NCBI GenBank assembly: GCA_027214345.1
Contig: JAPWHR010000004.1
Coordinates: 380,001-444,000 of the forward strand
Direction of reading: 5' to 3'
Length of the DNA: 64,000 nt
DNA from: Comamonadaceae bacterium G21597-S1
GTDB taxonomy: Bacteria > Pseudomonadota > Gammaproteobacteria > Burkholderiales > Burkholderiaceae_C
The translations under genes were made by a program, and so were the position numbers. Position 1 is the stretch's first letter. Every line of letters starts with the position of its first letter. Under the pieces are notes generated by a model, which did not search any database, was not told the DNA's origin, and saw only the letters and a program-made list of their open reading frames with translations. Below, one piece after another: positions 1 to 8,538 of the stretch.

Positions 1-660
1 AATGACTTCCCTCGTGCCATGTGAACTGGGAACGCCTGCACACATGAACGACAGCATGTACTTGACGGCCGTATCGACCGCCGGATTGATGCGAGCGTAT
101 TGGCGAAGCGCTGCGACATCACAGGGTTTTCCGACAAAGGCAAATTTCTCGCCTGTTGACAGCAACTCATGGAGAGATTGCAGTGGCGCCGACGGTGCAT
201 AACGTGACCCCGCGGCGCGGATCACGTCTTCATGCGAGCGGCTGATTTGCAGCGTATTCGCGAGTGGGTCTTTCCCGTCGACCGCAATCTGGGCAATGAA
301 GTCCACCTTGCCAGAGTCCAGCAGATAACAAGCTAGGGCAGAGATAGCACCGCCTGAAGAAGCCTGCTTCCTGATGGCAGTGTCCACCGCATGACCAGTC
401 TGGACCGACTCTACGGGCCCCCATAGCGGATGGTAATTCTGTACATCTGCGCTATGTGCCAAGGTCAAACCCGGGCAGACTTGTGAGATGGTACGGCTTG
501 TTTCAACAGACAATGGTTGGGACACCACTGGCCGAACAAATCCGGAACGATTCATTCGCATTGCGACCTGGCCCGGTGGCGCAATGGAGGCGCATAAGCC
601 ACATCCGGTGCAAAGACCATTGGTGGTTACAGTTTCAATGATGTTGCGCTGAGTTCTCAT
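1..660 (-). CDS. FrhB-like coenzyme F420 hydrogenase/dehydrogenase beta-subunit family protein, partial
   Basis: An open frame runs from an ATG at 660 off the left edge for 220 codons without a stop. The N-terminus carries the ferredoxin-like cluster motif C-T-G-C-G-L-C (residues 17-23), which starts a [4Fe-4S] site. Further in come QASSGGA (about residues 99-105) and FVGKPCDVAAL (about residues 174-184), typical of the FrhB N- and C-terminal domains. Members of this family are frequent in bacterial exopolysaccharide clusters, often beside polysaccharide pyruvyl transferases, and most have no demonstrated F420 chemistry. The gene follows the flippase by 40 bp on the same strand, so it probably belongs to the eps transcription unit. 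The start is chosen because it keeps the cysteine motif; no strong ribosome site is visible. The C-terminal half lies outside the window, so the substrate is unknown. Confidence 0.85.
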   Translation of the reverse strand, partial: MRTQRNIIETVTTNGLCTGCGLCASIAPPGQVAMRMNRSGFVRPVVSQPLSVETSRTISQVCPGLTLAHSADVQNYHPLWGPVESVQTGHAVDTAIRKQASSGGAISALACYLLDSGKVDFIAQIAVDGKDPLANTLQISRSHEDVIRAAGSRYAPSAPLQSLHELLSTGEKFAFVGKPCDVAALRQYARINPAVDTAVKYMLSFMCAGVPSSHGTREVI

Positions 661-700
661 TGTGGGACGTGCTGAGTTCGTTTGGGCGTGTCGTCGTGGC

Positions 701-1975
701 TCAGTGCACTTGCACGAAGGGAATGAAGGCAAGCGGGCATAGCAGTGCCAGGCCCGCGTTGAGTCTGGACAAACTCACCACCGGTTGGATCGCACGGAAA
801 TAGATCAACGCGAGCATCAGGTTTCCGATGGTCAGGGCCCATATCCAGCCTAGATTCCCGAACCTTGGTACCAAGACAGCGGCACTGATCAGGATCACGA
901 TCCAGTGTCCCAGATTGACTTTTGCACGAAGCGCCTGTTTGCCAGCAGCCGTCAATAACAGCCCAAAGCCTGACGCGACGAACCGAACGAAGAACAGCAG
1001 TCCAAACCAGGGCATTAGATGTGCCAATGCCATGAAATTCTCTCCGAACAGCAATTGCACCAACGGTTTGGCCGTAATCGCGAGAAGTAGCCCGACGGCA
1101 GCCCCTGAGCCAAAAAAGACAGTTTCTACTCTTTCGGCAATGTGCTGAATCTCTGCGGTACGTCCCATTGCGCGGGAGACTCTGGGAATGAAGACGTTTC
1201 CCAGGACCTTTGCGATCTGACTGCCCCCCAGAAACACCCGCATGCCCGCCTGATGCAGTCCAACAGCAACTGGGCCCAGGAAATAGTTGAGAACGACACT
1301 GTCGATTTGACCGATCAGGCCTTGCAGACCGAAGTCGATTGCATAGTGCCCCCCGTGCTTGAGGCGATACACGGCGCGGTGCAGCGGCGCAGGCCTCAAC
1401 GCCGAAAAGTACTGTCGTTGATTAGACCATGTCATCAGCAAGACAAGACACCTGGAGGCAAGGAGCCCAAACGCCGCCATCAACACACTGGTCTGATAAG
1501 TTACGGCCCCCGCCACGATGACAAACTGGCTGACCGACGCGACTGTTGCCATTCGTGTTTCTGCCGAAAAGCGGTTGGTCACTCGGTATCCGACGTTGAG
1601 GAAGTCGGAGGTCGAATCGAGCAACATTGCCAGCAGCAGAAGCAAGAACACCCAGCGAGTCTCGCTTGGCAAGAATGGTATTGCGCAAAGGGCTCCTGCG
1701 AGAATGACTGCTGATAGCAAGACCTTCGATGCAAAGACCTCATTGACAACAGTCCCGGCTGCGCCGGGGCTGTGACCGATTTCTCTCAAGAGGTACGTCG
1801 TGAAGCCGTAATTTGCGACTGTGGCGAGTAGGGTGGCTATTGACAGCCACAACATCAGAATGCCGAATGGCTCCAGTCCAAGCAGTCGCGCCAAGATCAC
1901 GAACGTCAACAGACCGGAGACAAGTCTGACCGCCGTGCTCGTTCCCATGAAGAGGATATCGCTTACAACTGCCAT
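701..1975 (-). CDS. Wzx-like polysaccharide flippase (MOP superfamily)
   Basis: The 424-residue protein is almost entirely hydrophobic, with about twelve to fourteen predicted membrane segments, as in Wzx/RfbX flippases of the MOP superfamily. These move undecaprenyl-linked repeat units across the inner membrane. Family-like segments include the N-terminal GTSTAVRLVSGLLTFVILAR region and LRKGGxY-like loops around residues 200-240. It sits 51 bp downstream of epsI on the same strand, in the frame that follows the epsI stop; the ATG at 1975 is the first ATG after that stop. Its position in an eps cluster with a Wza-like exporter and a Wzz-like protein suggests a Wzx/Wzy-type assembly route; the polymerase is not in the window. 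Function is inferred from fold and context, not from specific catalytic residues. Confidence 0.88.
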   Translation of the reverse strand: MAVVSDILFMGTSTAVRLVSGLLTFVILARLLGLEPFGILMLWLSIATLLATVANYGFTTYLLREIGHSPGAAGTVVNEVFASKVLLSAVILAGALCAIPFLPSETRWVFLLLLLAMLLDSTSDFLNVGYRVTNRFSAETRMATVASVSQFVIVAGAVTYQTSVLMAAFGLLASRCLVLLMTWSNQRQYFSALRPAPLHRAVYRLKHGGHYAIDFGLQGLIGQIDSVVLNYFLGPVAVGLHQAGMRVFLGGSQIAKVLGNVFIPRVSRAMGRTAEIQHIAERVETVFFGSGAAVGLLLAITAKPLVQLLFGENFMALAHLMPWFGLLFFVRFVASGFGLLLTAAGKQALRAKVNLGHWIVILISAAVLVPRFGNLGWIWALTIGNLMLALIYFRAIQPVVSLSRLNAGLALLCPLAFIPFVQVH

Positions 1976-2026
1976 CGGGAGGCCGGCATGTGTCGAGGCC
2001 GATCGGCTCGTTTTGATGACTGGCGA

Positions 2027-2716
2027 TTAACCGGCAATACCGGCTAAACGCAAACGAGAGTCAGCGGAAAGCGTAGCGATCAGATCACGCGAAAACCCAG
2101 CCTGTATTTCAAAGCTGGTGTCAGAGTCTGTGGATATCGTGGAGATTCGGAAAATCAGGCCGTCTGGAATCTGCCCTCGAAACCCATACTTCAGTTGCGC
2201 GATTTTTGTATCCAGGCCTCCGTACACGACTTGATCACCCAATGTTGTCCAGTACGTGACGGGCTCTGACCTGTTGCCCAAGGTGGTCATGAGTCGCTTG
2301 ACCGGGATACTGCCAAAGTCGGTTTCTAGCATTCCTTTTCTGTTCCACAGGACCTGGAATCCTTGCGCCGGATAACAAACCTCCGGATAGTGCAACGCGA
2401 CGCCATCACTTTGGCTAGCACCGTATGCAATCGAAAGCATTACAACGATGCCTTGGCGATTGATGTAGCTTCGCGTCAGTGTCTGCGTGTAGAGCTTATT
2501 GAGCAATTCCGTTTGTTGTGGATTGATGACTTGGGCACCAGACGCTGGCAATTCTCGCCACTGTTTGAATTCCCTTGGAATCAGTTCTTCCAGTTCCACT
2601 TTGGGGCGTAAATCGGCAATCACGACGGTGGGACGCAAGCCCCATGCCAAAGCGGCCGCGAGCAACATCATCGCCAACATCAGAATGAGCCTGACAGGGT
2701 ATCGCGAAACTGTCAT
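2027..2716 (-). CDS. epsI: Exosortase-associated protein EpsI
   Basis: The 229-residue protein has one N-terminal membrane anchor (about residues 8-27) and a periplasmic domain with the EpsI motif HYPEVCYPAQGF near residues 109-120, including the conserved cysteine. EpsI proteins accompany exosortases, sometimes fused to them, and are needed for EPS production or secretion in Methylobacillus-type clusters; their precise reaction is not settled. The start ATG overlaps the xrtB stop by 4 bp (ATGA), so the two are probably translated together. The C-terminal part contains YWTTLGDQVVYGG and KYGF, also typical of the family. The identification rests on motif, length and linkage to exosortase. Confidence 0.93.
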   Translation of the reverse strand: MTVSRYPVRLILMLAMMLLAAALAWGLRPTVVIADLRPKVELEELIPREFKQWRELPASGAQVINPQQTELLNKLYTQTLTRSYINRQGIVVMLSIAYGASQSDGVALHYPEVCYPAQGFQVLWNRKGMLETDFGSIPVKRLMTTLGNRSEPVTYWTTLGDQVVYGGLDTKIAQLKYGFRGQIPDGLIFRISTISTDSDTSFEIQAGFSRDLIATLSADSRLRLAGIAG

Positions 2717-3684
2717 GAGACAGCCTCGCGATCAGCCCGCCAGTGTTCAATCGACTGCAAGACGGTGTCAAAGCCAATGATCAACAACAATGCGCTCAAG
2801 AACAGCACCATCCCGGCGAAACCATGCAGGAATCCTTGTCCAGCTTCGTCTCCAAAATGGTAGGTGATCAAGCTAAGAGCCATTACCCGAATCACATTGG
2901 CGGTGAACGAGATTGGGATGATCAGTATGGCCAATGTGATGTTACGGAACGCTGAGTCGCGGCGCACAAGATTAAGATAAAGTAAGCCGAGTGCCTCCAG
3001 CGTCAAGAGGGTATGTAAGCCGGCACATGCGTCGGCCACGAGCAACATGTACTGGCCTATTTGCAGAATCACGCCGTTTCTGCCTATGGGATACCCGGCC
3101 CAGAAGAGAACGACCTCCGCAACATAGGATACAGCCATCTTCATCGGCAGGGTCACCGTGTCGACGATAACGCTTGGGAGTGGCACCATAAACAGCATGA
3201 AGAACAAGGCAAACCACTGCGCCTTCACCGCAGTGACGCCTCGCGTCAAGAGTGCAATGCCAATCAGGAGCCAGATCGCGGATCCTATTTCGAACAGCAA
3301 AATATCTTGCGATCGCCCCAGCGCATACAGTAGCAGCGCGAATACGAAGAAGATCCATCCTGACCAATGCGCCGGTTCCCCTTCGCTCGCCGCCACCATC
3401 GCCGGCCAATTCCGATAAATCAGCCAGATGGAAATGCCCAGCACAATGGGCCCATGCATCTGTTCGTCCTGGCTCCAGATTCCGTTGAAGAGGTCCACCA
3501 GACTGGGCACATACAACACCAGAAGGCCGGCGATGATCGGCAGCCACTGCATCAAGTCGGCACGCCATTGGTCTGGGGTGCGGCCGGCGGCTTGTGGCAA
3601 TGATGAAGTGGTAGGCGTGTTCACGGCAATTGCAGCTTTAAGCCGACGCAAGTCGTCAGGATGCCACTGACGCGTTTCGCGCAT
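2713..3684 (-). CDS. xrtB: Exosortase B (XrtB), transpeptidase-like protein-sorting enzyme
   Basis: This 323-residue inner-membrane protein has about eight membrane segments. The exosortase triad is visible: Cys220 in VADACAGLHTL, Arg266 in FTANVIRVMAL and His287 in GQGFLHGF. Exosortases recognise the PEP-CTERM C-terminal signal, cut it and probably transfer the protein to an acceptor, by analogy with sortases. The fusion-free length and the partner EpsI match subtype B of betaproteobacterial EPS clusters. Three PEP-CTERM proteins in this window (12286-12837, 36787-37989, 52600-55404) are candidate substrates. The start at 3684 gives a rather long cytoplasmic N-terminus of about 45 residues; a later start is possible but no better ATG precedes the first membrane segment. 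Confidence 0.95.
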   Translation of the reverse strand: MRETRQWHPDDLRRLKAAIAVNTPTTSSLPQAAGRTPDQWRADLMQWLPIIAGLLVLYVPSLVDLFNGIWSQDEQMHGPIVLGISIWLIYRNWPAMVAASEGEPAHWSGWIFFVFALLLYALGRSQDILLFEIGSAIWLLIGIALLTRGVTAVKAQWFALFFMLFMVPLPSVIVDTVTLPMKMAVSYVAEVVLFWAGYPIGRNGVILQIGQYMLLVADACAGLHTLLTLEALGLLYLNLVRRDSAFRNITLAILIIPISFTANVIRVMALSLITYHFGDEAGQGFLHGFAGMVLFLSALLLIIGFDTVLQSIEHWRADREAVS

Positions 3685-3786
3685 GTGACGCGCTCCGCGG
3701 CAACATCTGCCTGCAACAATGCGGATGCCACGAGAAAGACGCTGCCACCTTTCGGCAGTATGGCAAGACTAATACGACAGGTATTC

Positions 3787-4209
3787 ATGAACAACAAATT
3801 GCCGGTGTCGATGCAGGCTGTGCAGCGGGTACTCCGCCTGGTTGCGTTGGCCGCTGCGATTGCATTGCCTGCAGGCTTGTTTTACGGCGGCGCGCAGCCC
3901 TACGCCGTAGGTTTGATACCCTCGCCGTGGGATAAGTTCGCCCATGTGGCGGTCTTCGCCATTCTGGCCTCGGCTGCGGCCTACGCCAGCGGTTGGCGCG
4001 GCGCCCGTATGTGGTGGCTGGGTTTTGCAGTGGCCGTGCTGGTGGGCGCGGCCGACGAATGGCACCAAGCCACGCTGCCAGGGCGTGCCGCTGGCTGGGA
4101 CGATCTTGCCGCCGATGCCGTGGGCGCGGCACTGGGCGCCACAGCGCTGCTGCATTGGCGCCACAGGGTCCACCGTTGGCTGGCCGAGGAAGTGGTCAGT
4201 CGTCATTGA
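3787..4209 (+). CDS. VanZ-like family membrane protein
   Basis: From the ATG at 3787 the protein has 140 residues and four hydrophobic segments. It contains PSPWDKFAHVAVFAIL and GAADEWHQ(x)TLPGR, the DKxxH and DExxQ-like signatures of the VanZ family; a Walker-like or catalytic role is not established for such proteins. VanZ-like genes are regular members of exosortase B EPS clusters. Here the gene stands alone on the plus strand between xrtB and epsG and overlaps the epsG 3' end by 14 bp, tail to tail. A longer in-frame start at 3661 would add 42 residues of unlikely composition, so the shorter start, preceded by ACAGG, is preferred. Its role in EPS export is unknown. Confidence 0.87.
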   Translation: MNNKLPVSMQAVQRVLRLVALAAAIALPAGLFYGGAQPYAVGLIPSPWDKFAHVAVFAILASAAAYASGWRGARMWWLGFAVAVLVGAADEWHQATLPGRAAGWDDLAADAVGAALGATALLHWRHRVHRWLAEEVVSRH

Positions 4210-5071
4210 GGATGGAGCCCACCAGCACCACACCGCCGTCCTGCAGGCGCCGGCTCAATTGGGCGGCTTCGGGTACCCGCGTCTGGTTTTTGCGTGTCAC
4301 CAGCACCGCGGCGCCCGCGGCAGCCGAAATGATCTCGGCATCGGCATAGTCGCCACCCGCCGGCGTGTCGACGATGACCACGTCGAAATTGTCTGCCGCA
4401 GCCTTGAGCAGCGTGCCGAAAGCGGCACGCCCCAGCAGTTCCTGCGGGTTCGGCGGTACGGCACCGGCGGGCAACACCATCAGGTCGTCGATGCCATGCA
4501 CCGGCAAGGCCGCCTCCAGCCCGGCGCGGTCCGCCAGGATGCCGGACAGGCCGGCGCTCTTGCCCAGGCCGAACAGCTGGTGCTGGCGTGCATTGCGCAG
4601 GTTGGCGTCGATCAGCAGCGTACGCTGGCCCTGCTGCGAAAAAACGATGGCCAGGTTGGCGGCAACAAAACTGCGGCCTTCGCCGCGGCCCGGGCTGACC
4701 ATGGCCACCACCTTGTGGGCGTTCTCGTTGTTGAACCAGCGCAGCATCAGCTGGCTGCGCACCGCGCGCAGGTTCTCGCCAACGCGGCTGAACGGCTTGT
4801 ACGCGGCCACCAGCTCGGGGCTGCGGCTGGTGTCGTTGTCCAGCAGATACGAATAGTCGAACTGCTGCGACAAAGCGAAGTCGATGTCTTCGCGCTTGAG
4901 CAGCTTGAGCGCGAGCGCGGCGTCGCCGAACTGGGTGTTGTCTTTCTGCGCCTTTTCCAGGATGCGCTGCGCGTTTTCTGCGCTCAGGCGCCCGGTCGAG
5001 ACCAGGATGTCGCCGATGGTCCGGGCAACGGCGCCGGCGGACTTGGCGGGGGTGTCGGCCATGGTGTTCAT
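4196..5071 (-). CDS. epsG: EpsG, BY-kinase-like chain-length-determinant ATPase
   Basis: The 291-residue protein matches the cytoplasmic ATPase partner of Wzz-like co-polymerases. Residues 15-75 form an MshEN/GspE-like N-terminal region, then the P-loop fold follows. The Walker A region reads SPGRGEGRSF (residues 126-135), with Arg133 where the family normally has lysine; Walker A' is LLIDANLR (D155) and Walker B is VVIVDTP (D235). No C-terminal tyrosine cluster is present; the protein ends SILNDD. The start overlaps the epsF stop by 4 bp (ATGA), indicating translational coupling. Together with EpsF it would control polymer length. The arginine substitution makes tyrosine kinase activity doubtful, although I recall similar GEGRS sequences in related EpsG proteins. 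Confidence 0.92.
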   Translation of the reverse strand: MNTMADTPAKSAGAVARTIGDILVSTGRLSAENAQRILEKAQKDNTQFGDAALALKLLKREDIDFALSQQFDYSYLLDNDTSRSPELVAAYKPFSRVGENLRAVRSQLMLRWFNNENAHKVVAMVSPGRGEGRSFVAANLAIVFSQQGQRTLLIDANLRNARQHQLFGLGKSAGLSGILADRAGLEAALPVHGIDDLMVLPAGAVPPNPQELLGRAAFGTLLKAAADNFDVVIVDTPAGGDYADAEIISAAAGAAVLVTRKNQTRVPEAAQLSRRLQDGGVVLVGSILNDD

Positions 5072-6483
5072 GCACGTGCTCCGGAAAGGGCCGCGGGGCC
5101 GCTGGATGGGTTCTTGTTGTTGCCGCCGGAGCGCTTGAGCGAGCGGCCGGCCGAGGCGATGGAGCCCAGCACCGGCAGGTCCAGGGACTCGCTCAGGTCG
5201 TCGGCCGAACGCACCTTGCGGTTGGCCAGCTCCAGCATCAGCGCCAGGCCCACACCCAGCAGCGTGCCCAGGAAGATGGACACCAGCACGTTGAGCAAAA
5301 TGCGCGGGCGCGAGGGCTCGATCGGCGCCGCAGCCGCGTTGAGCACGGCAATATTGGTCTGGCTGTTCTGGCTTTCGATATTGGTCTGTGCGGCGCGCTG
5401 GCTGATGGTCTCGAAAGCGCGTTGGGCAATGTCGATGTCGTTGCGCAACACGCGCAGTTCGTCGCGTTGCTTGTTCAGTTCCAGTACACGGGCCTTCTGG
5501 GTGGCCAGCGCCTTCTTGAGCTGTTCTTCACGCTGGCGGCTGACCTGGTAGGTGGTGTCGATCGAGCTGGTGATCTTGCGCGTCTCGGCCGCCAATTGGC
5601 TGCGCAGCGATTCCAGTTCCGACTCGGTGCGCAATGTCTGCGGGTGATTCTTGCCGAGGATGACGTTGCCTTCCTGCAGCTTGGCCTCGAGCCGGGCGAT
5701 GTCGGCCTTGAGGCCGTTGATCAGCGGGCTTTGCATGACCTCGGCGACGGTGTCGGCCTTGGCGTTCTGGCGCTTGCTCTGGCTGTCGGTGGTCTGGGCC
5801 TGGATCTGCGTCAGCTGGCTCGAGGTTTCGTTGAGCTTGGCCGTTTCGTAGTCCAGCCGTTCGTCGGCAGAAACCAGGCCGTTGGCCTGCTGGTAGCTCG
5901 AGAGCGCGGCCAGCGCCTGGTCCAGCCGCTCGCGCGCGGCCTTGCTCTGCTCGTCGAAGAAACTCGCATACTGGCGTGCCGGCGCCAGTTTCAGGTCGAG
6001 GTTGACGTCCAGGTAAGACTGCGCAAATGCGTTCGCTACCGCGGCGGCAAAGTCCGGGTCGGGGCCGGTGTAGCTGATGTTGATCACATTGCTTTCACGC
6101 GAGGGTTTCACTTCCAGGTTTTTCTGCAGCAGGGCCGACAACCACAGCAGCAGCTGCCCCTTGCCCTCGGTCTCGTCCTGCCATTGCTGGCGGATGACCG
6201 CGCTTTCTTCCATGCGCAGCAGCTTGACCACCCGTTGCGCGACCCGGTCGCTGGTGATGATGTCGATCTGCGTCGCCATGTAGCCGGGCGCGATCATGCC
6301 GGGCAACATCTGGCCGGTGACCGGGTCGGGCGAACGCACGTCCAGCACCATGGCCGCATTGGCCGTGTATTGTTTCGGTATGACCATGCTGACGCCGACG
6401 GTGACGAGCACCGTCACCAGCAGCGTGAGCAGCGCGACGAACCAGCGCGCGCGCAGGATGAGCAGGAATTGTTGCAGTGTCAT
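5068..6483 (-). CDS. epsF: EpsF, Wzz/GNVR chain-length determinant protein
   Basis: The 471-residue inner-membrane protein has the PCP layout: N-terminal membrane segment (about residues 14-35, LILRARWFVALLTLLVTVLV), a Wzz domain, a long coiled-coil periplasmic part (about residues 165-375) and a second membrane segment (about residues 398-420) after the proline-rich PIEPSRPRILLN. It matches the EpsF family of exosortase-linked clusters, and it would set chain length with EpsG. The segment LAPARQYASFFDEQSK lies at the start of the coiled coil, as in other GNVR proteins. The gene starts 22 bp after the epsE stop and ends with a 4-bp overlap into epsG. Confidence 0.94.
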   Translation of the reverse strand: MTLQQFLLILRARWFVALLTLLVTVLVTVGVSMVIPKQYTANAAMVLDVRSPDPVTGQMLPGMIAPGYMATQIDIITSDRVAQRVVKLLRMEESAVIRQQWQDETEGKGQLLLWLSALLQKNLEVKPSRESNVINISYTGPDPDFAAAVANAFAQSYLDVNLDLKLAPARQYASFFDEQSKAARERLDQALAALSSYQQANGLVSADERLDYETAKLNETSSQLTQIQAQTTDSQSKRQNAKADTVAEVMQSPLINGLKADIARLEAKLQEGNVILGKNHPQTLRTESELESLRSQLAAETRKITSSIDTTYQVSRQREEQLKKALATQKARVLELNKQRDELRVLRNDIDIAQRAFETISQRAAQTNIESQNSQTNIAVLNAAAAPIEPSRPRILLNVLVSIFLGTLLGVGLALMLELANRKVRSADDLSESLDLPVLGSIASAGRSLKRSGGNNKNPSSGPAALSGARA

Positions 6484-6505
6484 GGTGGTGTCGTGCTCGT
6501 GGTTC

Positions 6506-7321
6506 TCAGAACAGGCGCTCGTTGACGTAGATCACGTCGTTGGGCATCACGCGGTCGGTCAGCTCGGGCGTGATCTGTTCGATCGTGCCGTTGGCGCCCT
6601 GCCGATGCAGTCGCAGCTTCTTCTCGGTGCCGCGGCCGGTGGGGCCGCCGCCCTGGGCCAGCGCCTGCATCACCGTCATGCCGCGTTCGATGCGGAACGA
6701 GCCGGGGCGTTGCGCCTCGCCGTAGATGTAGAACACGGGTGCGCGGTGCACATACAAGGTGTCGCCCCCGCGCAGGATGATGTCGTCCTCCGGCTTGTTG
6801 TTCAGGTAGATCGCGGGAATGTCGATGATGCGGCGGAACTCCTTGCCGTCGCGATCGCCGCTGACGATGACGAAATCGTCGCCCCCCGGCGTGGCACCGC
6901 CGGCGGTGGCCAGCATGTCCGACAGCCGGGTGTTGGCCGTCTCGAGCGGAAAACGCCCCGGCCGGTTCACCTGGCCCAGCACCGACACCTGGTTGCCGCG
7001 GATCTGCAGCAGCACGATGGTGACCTGGGGTTGGCGGATGAAGCCGCCTTTTTGCAGCGCATCGGCAATCTTCCTCTCGGCGGCCGCAACCGAAATGCCG
7101 CCGAGCTCGACCGCGCCGATCAGCGGGTAGGTGATGGAGCCGCTCTCCGACACCCGTGTCTCGATGGTCAGGTCGGGGTTCTGGAACACCTGGATCCGGA
7201 TCGTGTCGCCCGCCGCCAGCGGATAGTCGGGTTTGGCCTGGGCCATCGCTCCCCAGCTGACGACGGTGAGCAAAGCTGCAAGCAGCAGATGCGGTAGTCT
7301 GAAAATGCTCATCAGGGTCAT
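6506..7321 (-). CDS. epsE: EpsE, Wza-like polysaccharide export protein
   Basis: The 271-residue protein begins with a signal peptide ending near WGAMAQA, followed directly by the Poly_export domain (YPLAAGDTIRIQVFQNPDLT). Two SLBB-like segments follow, with VSVLGQVNRPGRFPL and FYIYGEAQRPGSFR. It should form the periplasmic/outer-membrane channel for polymer export. There is no lipobox cysteine, so it differs from the lipoprotein Wza of E. coli, as is common for betaproteobacterial EpsE. It lies between epsD and epsF on the same strand with short gaps (76 and 22 bp). The start at 7321 is the first ATG; an ATG three codons further in is equally possible. Confidence 0.94.
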   Translation of the reverse strand: MTLMSIFRLPHLLLAALLTVVSWGAMAQAKPDYPLAAGDTIRIQVFQNPDLTIETRVSESGSITYPLIGAVELGGISVAAAERKIADALQKGGFIRQPQVTIVLLQIRGNQVSVLGQVNRPGRFPLETANTRLSDMLATAGGATPGGDDFVIVSGDRDGKEFRRIIDIPAIYLNNKPEDDIILRGGDTLYVHRAPVFYIYGEAQRPGSFRIERGMTVMQALAQGGGPTGRGTEKKLRLHRQGANGTIEQITPELTDRVMPNDVIYVNERLF

Positions 7322-7397
7322 GGATGGGTCCGGTTGGGAGTGGCAGGTCGGGTCGGTGTCTTATGCAGAAATCGGGCCAGCAGGCAATACGGAGCTT

Positions 7398-8480
7398 CTA
7401 TTTGAGGCCCTTGATGCCTTTTTCGATCACGGCCCGGGTCTTGTCGTCAACGGCGGGATTGACGTCGGCCGGGGAGACCGGCGGGGGCGCGGTCGCGGCT
7501 GCCGGCGCCGGCGCCGGCGCCGGTGCCGGTGCGGCCGGCGCAGCAGCCTCGGTCGTCGAGATCGCCCCTGTGGGCGGCGCGCCGGCTGCGGCACCGGCGC
7601 TGCCCGGCTGGAAATCGCCCATGTAGGTCACGGTGGTGTTGGCGCGCAGGTCCTTGATGGCCTTGCTCACGGCCTCAGCGCCACGCTGGTTGGCCAGGAA
7701 CTGCTGGATACGCGGCAGCGCGGCAGATTCGCTCACCGGGGCAGACTGCGATGACGCAACCCGCAACACGGTGAAGCCCTGCGCATTGCTGATGACCGTG
7801 GTCTGCCCGTCCTTGAGCGCGGCCACCGTCTTGAGCAGCTCCAGCGGGATCTGCTCGGCCGCCCGGGTGGCGCTGTTGCCGCCGAAACGCAGGTTGCGGC
7901 CCTTGAGCCAGGCGGCGACCTCGTCCATCGACTTGCCGGCTGCAACCTGGGCCTTGACCTGCTCGGCCACATCGGCGCCGGCCGCGGGCACCAGGATCTC
8001 CTGCAGGTTGTAAATGCGGCGTTCGGAGAACAATGCCGGGTTGTCGTTGAAATATTTCTGCGCCTCTTCGGTCGTCGGTTTGGGCAGGCCGCCGGCCACC
8101 CGCTGCACGTAGGCACGCGCCAGCACTTCGCGGCGGGCCGCTTCGAGTTGCGAGACGACCTCCGGGGAGCGGTCGAGCTTGTTTTCCACGGCCTGGTCCA
8201 CGGCCAGTTGCTGGTCGATCAGTTTCTCCAGCACCTCCTGGCGCAGGCGTTGCGCGTTCTCGGGGGTGACGTTGGCGGTGTTGGTGCGGCTGAGCACGAA
8301 GTTGATCTGGTGGACGGATATCTCTTCCGAGCCGACCTTGGCGGCAACCTGGGTGGCGGGCTTGCTGCCGCCCTTGTCACCGCAGGCCGCCAGGGCCACG
8401 GCCATCAGCACGAAGGTGGCCCAGCGTGCGGCGCGCGGCAGGGGCGATGGGGCGGTGGGGCGATGTGACAGGCGGGTCAT
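7398..8480 (-). CDS. epsD: EpsD, PpiC/SurA-type peptidyl-prolyl isomerase lipoprotein
   Basis: From the ATG at 8480 the protein has 360 residues and a lipoprotein signal with lipobox LAAC (followed by GDKGG), so it should be anchored to a membrane on the periplasmic side. A SurA N-like helical region (about residues 40-130) is followed by a parvulin-type domain with FSERRIYNLQEILVP and LKDGQTTVISNAQGFTVLRV. The C-terminus is a low-complexity Ala-Pro tail (about residues 305-340). Such proteins in EPS clusters probably help fold exported components like EpsL or EpsE. An alternative start at 8522 has a better ribosome site (GAGG, 8 bp away) but makes an unusually long leader; the ATG at 8480 has AAGAG upstream. 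Confidence 0.9.
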   Translation of the reverse strand: MTRLSHRPTAPSPLPRAARWATFVLMAVALAACGDKGGSKPATQVAAKVGSEEISVHQINFVLSRTNTANVTPENAQRLRQEVLEKLIDQQLAVDQAVENKLDRSPEVVSQLEAARREVLARAYVQRVAGGLPKPTTEEAQKYFNDNPALFSERRIYNLQEILVPAAGADVAEQVKAQVAAGKSMDEVAAWLKGRNLRFGGNSATRAAEQIPLELLKTVAALKDGQTTVISNAQGFTVLRVASSQSAPVSESAALPRIQQFLANQRGAEAVSKAIKDLRANTTVTYMGDFQPGSAGAAAGAPPTGAISTTEAAAPAAPAPAPAPAPAAATAPPPVSPADVNPAVDDKTRAVIEKGIKGLK

Positions 8481-8538
8481 GGAAGGGCTCTTTGACGATA
8501 GACGGTGGTGATTCTGCGGCATGGGTATGACACCTCTG

